Origin: Acidobacteriota bacterium
GTDB lineage: Bacteria > Acidobacteriota > HRBIN11
Length of the DNA: 6,197 nucleotides
Assembly (NCBI GenBank): GCA_030550225.1
Contig: JAUQPV010000161.1
Location: forward strand, 1-6,197
Direction: 5' to 3'
In this document: positions 1-4,325 of the stretch, piece by piece
Layout: every line of letters begins with the position of its first letter
Numbering within the stretch: position 1 is the stretch's first letter
Made by a program: the position numbers and the translations under genes
Notes under the pieces: generated by a model
What the model was told of the DNA's origin: nothing
Seen by the model: the letters and a program-made list of their open reading frames with translations, nothing else
The model's database searches: none

Positions 1-337
1 CCAGCAGGCCCAAGCTCCGCACGCTGACGACGCTGTCTTGACGGATGCGGTCCTGGTAACGGGCATTGATCCAATAGTAGACCCGGATGCCGGGCCCCTC
101 CGGGTTAAAGTCGATCCGCCGGACGGAGCCGACCTCGACGCCGTCGATCATGACGATGGAACCGACGTAGAGGCCGGATGCCTCCGGGAGGTCCGTGTAG
201 TACGTCGCCTTGGGGGCCCAGAACCCACCACTCTGACCCCCGACGGCGATGATCCCGAGCATCAGCAGAAACATCGCCAGGGCGATACTCAAACCGACCA
301 GGACGTCCCGCCATCCCAGATGTCGGCGGACCTGCAT
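1..337 (-). CDS. mlaD: MlaD-like MCE-domain lipid transport protein, N-terminal part (cut by window edge)
   Basis: Substrate-contacting subunit of an Mla-type lipid ABC transporter, anchored in the inner membrane with its MCE domain in the periplasm. The 112 visible codons give a short basic N-terminus (about residues 1-11), one strong membrane helix (about 12-33), then the start of an MCE domain from about residue 43. The typical GL..G..V...GV.VG.V core is present as GLYVGSIVMIDGVEVGSV at residues 55-72. The frame is open to the window edge, so the C-terminal part (rest of the MCE domain and any helical tail) lies outside. The ATG at 335-337 is supported by a GAGGTG ribosome binding site six bases upstream. 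It follows the MlaF-like and MlaE-like genes on the same strand, which fixes its role better than the fragment alone. Which lipid it carries, and the direction of transport, cannot be told from sequence. Confidence 0.9.
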   Translation of the reverse strand, partial: MQVRRHLGWRDVLVGLSIALAMFLLMLGIIAVGGQSGGFWAPKATYYTDLPEASGLYVGSIVMIDGVEVGSVRRIDFNPEGPGIRVYYWINARYQDRIRQDSVVSVRSLGLL

Positions 338-342
338 CGTCG

Positions 343-348
343 CACCTC
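343..348 (-). promoter_or_regulatory. Ribosome binding site of the mlaD-like gene
   Basis: Reads GAGGTG on the minus strand, five bases before the ATG. It decides the start at 337. The heptamer array upstream ends right at this site (its last unit begins at 348), so folding of the array could affect access to it. Confidence 0.7.
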
Positions 349-382
349 GAATCGCGAGTAGCGAACGGCGAATAGCGAACAG
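348..382. repeat. Degenerate 7-bp tandem array, left arm of a foldback
   Basis: Five consecutive 7-bp units on the plus strand: CGAATCG, CGAGTAG, CGAACGG, CGAATAG, CGAACAG. Every unit begins with CGA, and units differ at two to four positions. The array is non-coding, lies between the ATPase and MCE genes, and touches the mlaD ribosome binding site. Positions 361-379 pair with 507-525 with one mismatch in 19, so together they form a long-looped foldback. Confidence 0.75.
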
Positions 383-406
383 GACCCTATCTCCCTACCG
401 CATGGC

Positions 407-441
407 CCCTCACCCTGTCCCTCTCCCTCGGGGGCGAGAGG
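407..441. repeat. C-rich interspersed element with small hairpin
   Basis: The stretch reads as CCCTCACCCTGTCCCTC followed by a hairpin with CCTCTC at 420-425 and GAGAGG at 436-441. From memory, very similar CCCTCACCC...CCCTCTCCC...GGGAGAGGG-type sequences recur in intergenic DNA of many GC-rich bacteria, so I read this as a copy of a common dispersed palindromic element. It lies in the loop of the 361-525 foldback. No T-run follows on either strand, so it does not look like an intrinsic terminator. Family membership is recalled, not searched. Confidence 0.5.
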
Positions 442-504
442 ACCGGCCGCCGAACGCCTCTCCATTCGCTTTGGGCAGATGGGCAGGTCGAGAGGATAGA
501 GTCC

Positions 505-532
505 CATTCGCGATTCGCCGTTCGCCGTCGCT
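505..532. repeat. Degenerate 7-bp tandem array, right arm of a foldback
   Basis: Four 7-bp units on the plus strand: CATTCGC, GATTCGC, CGTTCGC, CGTCGCT. This is the array of 348-382 in inverted orientation. The reverse complement of 507-525 matches 361-379 in 18 of 19 bases. The rest of the gap (383-504 and 533-557) holds only the C-rich element at 407-441 and a short 8-bp direct repeat (GGGCAGAT, GGGCAGGT at 473-488). I see no gene in it. Confidence 0.75.
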
Positions 533-557
533 TCTCTACGGGTTCTCCCCAACGGCC

Positions 558-1466
558 TCATTGCCTTATTGCCTCTTCCATGACCCGGGCGCCCAGGAAG
601 GCCTGAACGTAAGGATGAGGACTGGCCCGCATATCTGGGGCGCTCCCATAAAATACCATGCGCCCCGCATATAACAGCATAAACTGCACGTCCCCGGCCG
701 TCTCGTCCGGCGTCCGCTCGACCAGGACCCACTCTCCGTCTGAGCGGACCCACTGGGTCTCGGCGATGCGAAAGGCGTCGTCCATCTGATGCGTGACGAC
801 CACCGACGTCACGCCCCGAACGTCCCGAAGCTTGACGATGAGGGCGATGATCGTCCGGGCCGTGATGGGGTCCAGGCCGGCTGTCGGCTCGTCGTACAGC
901 ATGATCGAAGGCTCGGTCACCAGGGCCCGGGCGATCCCCGCCCGGCGGCGCATCCCCCCACTCAGCTCGGCCGGGAGCTTGTGCTCGTGCCCCTGCAGAC
1001 CGACCCACTGGAGGACTTCCCGGGCCTTCTCCCGGGCTTGCCGGAAGGGGAGCCGAAGCCGCTCGACCAAAGGAAACAGGACGTTCTCCTCGAGGGTCAG
1101 GGAATCAAACAAAGCGCCCTCCTGAAATACTAAGCCGATGTGTCGCCGAAGCTCGATCAGGTCCCGCTCCTTCATCCGGGAGACCTCAAAGTCGCCGACC
1201 CATACCGACCCCCGGATCGGCCGGATCAGACCCAGGGCCAAGCGGAGGATCGTACTCTTGCCGGCCCCGCTGGCCCCCAGAATGATCAGTGTCTTCCGGG
1301 GCCAGACTTCAAAAGAGATGTCCTGTAGGATCGGCTCCCCGGGGTCGACCCAAAAGTCGACCCCGTCAAACCGCAGGGCCGCACATCGGGCTTCCTCATA
1401 ACAACGTCGGAATCGCTCGTGGATCTCCCGGACGTGATTCAGTAGCCACGTTCCCGGCCACCGCAT
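558..1466 (-). CDS. mlaF: MlaF-like ABC transporter ATP-binding protein
   Basis: ATPase that drives the MlaE/MlaD lipid transporter from the cytoplasmic face. All ABC motifs are intact in the 302 residues: Walker A GASGAGKST (64-72), Q-loop around Q115 in FQEGALFDSLT, signature LSGGM (168-172), Walker B IMLYDE (188-193) with catalytic E193, D-loop GLDP (197-200) and H-loop H226. The FQEGALFDSLT and LSGGM forms are typical of the MlaF family. Two departures stand out. An N-terminal extension of about 25 residues precedes the first core strand. An insertion of roughly 25 residues (about 236-261, rich in charged residues and Trp) separates the H-loop helix from the last core strand FMLLYAGRMVFYG. 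No in-frame ATG, GTG or TTG follows the start before Walker A, so the extension is probably real. The ribosome binding site is weak (GGTGG). The 153-bp gap to the upstream permease gene and the 220-bp gap to mlaD are filled by heptamer foldbacks. Confidence 0.93.
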   Translation of the reverse strand: MRWPGTWLLNHVREIHERFRRCYEEARCAALRFDGVDFWVDPGEPILQDISFEVWPRKTLIILGASGAGKSTILRLALGLIRPIRGSVWVGDFEVSRMKERDLIELRRHIGLVFQEGALFDSLTLEENVLFPLVERLRLPFRQAREKAREVLQWVGLQGHEHKLPAELSGGMRRRAGIARALVTEPSIMLYDEPTAGLDPITARTIIALIVKLRDVRGVTSVVVTHQMDDAFRIAETQWVRSDGEWVLVERTPDETAGDVQFMLLYAGRMVFYGSAPDMRASPHPYVQAFLGARVMEEAIRQ

Positions 1467-1483
1467 AGCCCACCACCGGCAGG

Positions 1484-1546
1484 AATTGCGACCTGAAGAT
1501 TGCGAATTGCGGATTGCGAATTGAAGATTGGGGATTGGGGATATCG
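1484..1546. repeat. Degenerate 7-bp tandem array, left arm of second foldback
   Basis: Nine units in one 7-bp phase from 1484: AATTGCG, ACCTGAA, GATTGCG, AATTGCG, GATTGCG, AATTGAA, GATTGGG, GATTGGG, GATATCG. The consensus is RATTGSG. It lies between the permease and ATPase genes in a gap with no gene. It is more AT-rich than the surrounding coding DNA, and its far end comes within 18 bases of the mlaF start codon. Confidence 0.85.
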
Positions 1547-1576
1547 AATCAGCCTTTTCACGAACTCAATCGCCCT

Positions 1577-1618
1577 TTCGATCCCCAATCCGCAATTCGA
1601 AATTCGCAATCCGCCATC
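1577..1618. repeat. Degenerate 7-bp tandem array, right arm of second foldback
   Basis: Six units in one phase on the plus strand: TTCGATC, CCCAATC, CGCAATT, CGAAATT, CGCAATC, CGCCATC. On the minus strand these are the same RATTGSG-type heptamers as 1484-1546, so the two arrays face each other across a spacer of about 30 bases and can form an imperfect hairpin in the mRNA. The array stops one base before the stop codon of the permease gene (1620-1622). Confidence 0.85.
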
Positions 1619-1619
1619 C

Positions 1620-2414
1620 TCAAAAGTGGCCCGTCATCATGATGATCGTGATAAAGACCTCGTTGAAAAAGTAGTCGGCGACCAAGATGGCGATGGACGT
1701 GACGACGACCGTCGAGGTCGTCGAGCGACCGACGCCCTGGGAGCCACCCTCTGTCGTAAGGCCCTGGTAACAGCCGATCCAGGCGATCAGCGTCCCAAAG
1801 AGAAAGGGCTTCAGGAACCCCAGGATGACGTCGTCGGTGAATAAGACCCAGGAGGCCGTCGCCCAATAGTAAGACGGCCGGACCTGGTACTTGATGTCGG
1901 CGACCATCGCCCCGCCCCACAGGCCGACCCAGGCCGACAGGATCGTTAACGTGGGAGCCATCCCCAAGAGGGCCAGCCACCGGGGGACGACCAGCTTGCG
2001 GACGGGGTCGACGCCCATCGCCCGCAGGGCACTGACCTGCTCGGTCACGGCCATCGCCCCCAACTCCGAGGCAATTCCGGCCCCGACCCGACCGGCCAGC
2101 ATCAAGGCCGTCAGGACGGGCCCCAGCTCCCGGACCATCGAGAGAGAGACGATGCGGGCCAAGTAGTACTTGCCGCCAAACTGGGCCAGCGTATAGCCGC
2201 TCTGAAGCGACAGGACCATCCCCGTGAAGAGGCCCGTCAAGAGGATGACCGGGAGCGAGCCGATCCCCAGGGTGTACATATAGTACAAACTGTCTTTCAC
2301 GTAGATCGGCGGCGTGACCGTACACCAGCTCACGTGGAGGACGAACTGGGCGAAGGACTGCACGTGATACAACCACCGCTTCATCCGATCGGTGGCCCAG
2401 ACGGCGACCGTCAT
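1620..2414 (-). CDS. mlaE: MlaE-like ABC transporter permease
   Basis: Membrane subunit of the Mla lipid transporter, in the inner membrane. The family core is plain in the 264 residues: RELGPVLTALMLAGRVGAG (95-113) continuing through SELGAMAVTEQVSALRAMGVDP (116-137), the conserved amphipathic stretch thought to contact the ATPase, and later GCYQGLTTEGGSQGVG (214-229) before the last membrane helices. I see about five hydrophobic segments: near 48-70, 98-113, 146-171, 186-216 and 233-260. The frame is open upstream to an ATG at 2453, but I chose the ATG at 2414. It forms an ATGA overlap with the stop of the glycosyltransferase gene, has a strong GGGGGAGGG six bases upstream, and gives the usual family length of about 260. 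The overlap implies translational coupling to the gene before it. Confidence 0.94.
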   Translation of the reverse strand: MTVAVWATDRMKRWLYHVQSFAQFVLHVSWCTVTPPIYVKDSLYYMYTLGIGSLPVILLTGLFTGMVLSLQSGYTLAQFGGKYYLARIVSLSMVRELGPVLTALMLAGRVGAGIASELGAMAVTEQVSALRAMGVDPVRKLVVPRWLALLGMAPTLTILSAWVGLWGGAMVADIKYQVRPSYYWATASWVLFTDDVILGFLKPFLFGTLIAWIGCYQGLTTEGGSQGVGRSTTSTVVVTSIAILVADYFFNEVFITIIMMTGHF

Positions 2415-4195
2415 GGCGACCCTCCCCCAGACCCGGCCGACGCCGGCGTCCACGGCTCGATGACGACAAATACGCCCAGGTACCGCCGGTCCCGGTGGCC
2501 AGGCTCTTCAAAAGCCGGGACGAAGCCCGACGCGGCCGATATCTCCACGGGCCACATCCAGACGTTTCGTACCCGATAGCCCCGCGGGGTCGCGAGCTCG
2601 AGCGTCCGATGCTCCCGACTGTGCAGGCGAAGCTGGAACCAGGCCGACCCGAATCGGACCCGGACCCGGTGGTCTGGGACGGGTCCGTTCTGTAAGTGAA
2701 TCCGAACGCCCGCAAAGGGCTGATGCCGCTTGAGGACCATCCGAAGCGTCTGGCCGCCCCGGACCCAAAAGCCCGGACCCTCCCGGGGATAGAAGGCATC
2801 ATTCAGAAAAAACGCAAAGTAGTCCGGCCGGCCCGGGTCCGGAAACGGCACATTGAATCCATGGGGATACGTGTTTGAGGGTAGATTCTCCAGCTGGGTG
2901 TACTCCAAGGGGAGCCACGCATGGACCGGACCGGTCGCATACCGCCACGGGGACCGGGCCGTCAAGAAGGGGGCCATGACGATCGGCAGGCTGAAGACAG
3001 CCGCCACGGCCGCCGTGAGGCCCAGCGTCCGACCCCGCGGCGGCGCCGTCACCATGAAGAACGTCCAGGGGTACACGCACAGAAAGTACCGATTGGCGAT
3101 CGTCCCGCCCCCGCCGAGGTAGTTGTGGGGCTGGGACACGATGAAGGCCCCCACCATCAGGGCAAAGCCCACCAGTAGCCAGACCGAGCGGGCCTGAAGC
3201 CGCCGGAAGGCCATCCCTAAACCGACCAGGGCCGGCGTGAAGTACCATGTGACGCCCGCATAGCGACCCACGAAGTAGTAGAAGACGTCCTGAACGACCG
3301 TCCGAACGTCAATGTAGTGCTCTTGCTCATACGTGATGTCAGCCGAGTGATAGATGCCGAGCCGCTCGAAGGTCAAGGACGGGGTCTCCAGGGGGAAATA
3401 CCCATAAAAGGTCTTTCGAAGTCCGCCCATGTAGTTCCAGTCCCCGACGTTCCACCAGTACAGACTAAACAGAGACAGGGCGACAAGGCCGCCCCCGACG
3501 ACCCACCGAATCCAACGGCCCCACCGACGACGTACAAGCAAGGTCCCCGTGGCGACGATGAAGAGGACGCCGATGACGGGCTTTGAAAACGTGCCCATCC
3601 CGGCGACGGTCGCCCCGACCAGGTCCCACCACCGGGGCGGCCCGTTGGCCGACCGAAGGTCTGGATACCAAAGGAAGAACAAGGCGATGAAGACGGTCGC
3701 AAAGTTGAACACCTCCGGGGTCAGCCACACGGCGTACGCCGGGACAACCGAGAGGCCGATAAAGGCCAAGGACCAAAGGAGGGCCTGCCCAGGAGGCCAT
3801 CCCAAGGCATGTCCCCATCGGAATCCCAAGATCCAGACGACCCATAACAATACTACGTTTACGAAGACGAAACTGTTCACCCCCAGGAGGCGGAAAAAGG
3901 GCGCGACCCACAGGGGATAGATAAACGACTTGGCATAAAAGAGGTCGCCGTCTCGACCGGTTCGCAGGAACAGGCCCTGGGGCCCATCGGGAAAGTCTCG
4001 GTACACCCGGTACAGGTCCGCCCGGGTATAACGCAGGTCGCCGTCTAAGGCTAGACTCTGAGCGATCATGTAGTAGGTCGCTTCGTCGCCCTGGAAGCTC
4101 TGCAGGCGGAGCGAAAGGAACGGGGCCCCGATACAGGCCAGCCCCCCGACCAGACCGGCGAGCCAGAGGATACGTACGGCTTGCACGTACGTCAT
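2411..4195 (-). CDS. GT-C type membrane glycosyltransferase (PMT/ArnT-like) with C-terminal soluble domain
   Basis: Probable inner-membrane enzyme that transfers a sugar from a polyprenyl-phosphate donor to an acceptor on the periplasmic side. Donor and acceptor cannot be told. In the 594 residues, a first membrane helix (about 7-28) is followed by an outside loop carrying GDEATYY (36-42). Its D37-E38 pair matches the acidic metal/catalytic motif of GT-C enzymes of the GT39/GT83 kind. A second family-like motif, LTPEVFN (158-164), comes before another helix. I count about ten hydrophobic segments up to residue 412. The last 165 or so residues (430-594) are soluble and look beta-rich, from about FWVRGG (476-481) to RYLGVFVVIEPW (571-582), resembling a small carbohydrate-binding-like sandwich fused to the enzyme. 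The ATG at 4193-4195 has GGAGG nine bases upstream. Its stop overlaps the start of the mlaE-like gene. Confidence 0.8.
   Translation of the reverse strand: MTYVQAVRILWLAGLVGGLACIGAPFLSLRLQSFQGDEATYYMIAQSLALDGDLRYTRADLYRVYRDFPDGPQGLFLRTGRDGDLFYAKSFIYPLWVAPFFRLLGVNSFVFVNVVLLWVVWILGFRWGHALGWPPGQALLWSLAFIGLSVVPAYAVWLTPEVFNFATVFIALFFLWYPDLRSANGPPRWWDLVGATVAGMGTFSKPVIGVLFIVATGTLLVRRRWGRWIRWVVGGGLVALSLFSLYWWNVGDWNYMGGLRKTFYGYFPLETPSLTFERLGIYHSADITYEQEHYIDVRTVVQDVFYYFVGRYAGVTWYFTPALVGLGMAFRRLQARSVWLLVGFALMVGAFIVSQPHNYLGGGGTIANRYFLCVYPWTFFMVTAPPRGRTLGLTAAVAAVFSLPIVMAPFLTARSPWRYATGPVHAWLPLEYTQLENLPSNTYPHGFNVPFPDPGRPDYFAFFLNDAFYPREGPGFWVRGGQTLRMVLKRHQPFAGVRIHLQNGPVPDHRVRVRFGSAWFQLRLHSREHRTLELATPRGYRVRNVWMWPVEISAASGFVPAFEEPGHRDRRYLGVFVVIEPWTPASAGSGGGSP
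2420..2428 (-). promoter_or_regulatory. Ribosome binding site of the mlaE-like gene
   Basis: Reads GGGGGAGGG on the minus strand, ending five bases before the ATG at 2414. It lies inside the last codons of the glycosyltransferase gene. It favours this start over the upstream ATG at 2453. Confidence 0.7.
4172..4192. repeat. Perfect 7-bp inverted repeat next to the glycosyltransferase start codon
   Basis: ACGTACG at 4172-4178 and CGTACGT at 4186-4192 are perfect inverted copies separated by 7 bases. In the minus-strand mRNA the 7-bp stem begins with the base right after the AUG (codons 2-8). It could slow translation initiation, or be a protein-binding site, or be a chance result of the codons for TYVQAVR. 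Confidence 0.5.
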
Positions 4196-4204
4196 AGACC
4201 CGGA

Positions 4205-4209
4205 CCTCC
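4205..4209 (-). promoter_or_regulatory. Ribosome binding site of the glycosyltransferase gene
   Basis: Reads GGAGG on the minus strand, nine bases before the ATG at 4195, supporting this start. Confidence 0.65.
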
Positions 4210-4260
4210 CTTCGACCGCTCAGGAACTCAGCAGTGCGGACAGGCGGGACCCGGAACCTT

Positions 4261-4295
4261 ATCTTGTATCCTGCATCCTGCATCCCGTATCTTGA
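4261..4295. repeat. Degenerate 7-bp direct array in divergent promoter region
   Basis: Five units in one phase: ATCTTGT, ATCCTGC, ATCCTGC, ATCCCGT, ATCTTGA, consensus ATCCTGY. The period is the same as in the arrays at 348-382, 505-532, 1484-1546 and 1577-1618, but the unit differs. No inverted partner is seen in this gap. Confidence 0.8.
4264..4293 (+). promoter_or_regulatory. Candidate weak promoter for the ABC exporter genes
   Basis: TTGTAT (4264-4269) and TATCTT (4288-4293), 18 bases apart, each match the sigma-70 consensus at four of six positions. Transcription would start near 4300, just ahead of the ribosome binding site at 4313. Both boxes are made of heptamer-array units, so the match may be a by-product of the repeat. 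Confidence 0.2.
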
Positions 4296-4312
4296 ACAGG
4301 TATCCCACGGAC

Positions 4313-4317
4313 GGGAG
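4313..4317 (+). promoter_or_regulatory. Ribosome binding site of the ABC exporter gene
   Basis: GGGAG eight bases before the TTG at 4326. It decides for the TTG start, since the next in-frame ATG lies about 30 codons further on, inside the first membrane helix region. Confidence 0.6.
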
Positions 4318-4325
4318 ACGCAACT

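Larger units (their letters stand above)
4196..4325. promoter_or_regulatory. Divergent intergenic region
   Basis: This 130-bp gap separates the leftward glycosyltransferase-mla unit from the rightward ABC exporter unit, so it should hold both promoters. The two ribosome binding sites sit near its ends and a 35-bp heptamer array lies in the middle. I see no strong sigma-70-like promoter on the minus strand. A weak candidate on the plus strand is listed separately. No gene is visible inside. Confidence 0.6.

Noticed and set aside
420..441. Possible intrinsic terminator at the CCTCTC/GAGAGG hairpin
   Set aside because: There is no T-run after the stem on either strand, and it would cut off the MCE gene from its operon. 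A dispersed repeat is the simpler reading.
348..532. Possible CRISPR array from regularly repeated short units
   Set aside because: The units are 7 bp, touch each other without spacers and vary in sequence. There is no repeat-spacer pattern and no cas gene.
289..1008. 239-codon open frame on the minus strand overlapping the ATPase gene and the gap after it
   Set aside because: It is out of frame with the intact ATPase. Its C-terminal half is only translated repeat sequence.
2415..2453. Upstream ATG at 2453 as the start of the permease
   Set aside because: It would add 13 residues inside the glycosyltransferase gene. The ATG at 2414 has the strong ribosome binding site and the ATGA overlap.
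1558..2802. 414-codon open frame on the minus strand across the permease gene and the end of the glycosyltransferase gene
   Set aside because: It is out of frame with two clear genes and its translation is Gly/Arg/Pro-rich with no domain, as expected for a shadow frame in GC-rich DNA.
3549..3920. 123-codon open frame antisense to the glycosyltransferase
   Set aside because: It is low-complexity, basic and Thr/Lys-rich with no domain, no convincing ribosome binding site, and lies opposite a well-supported gene.
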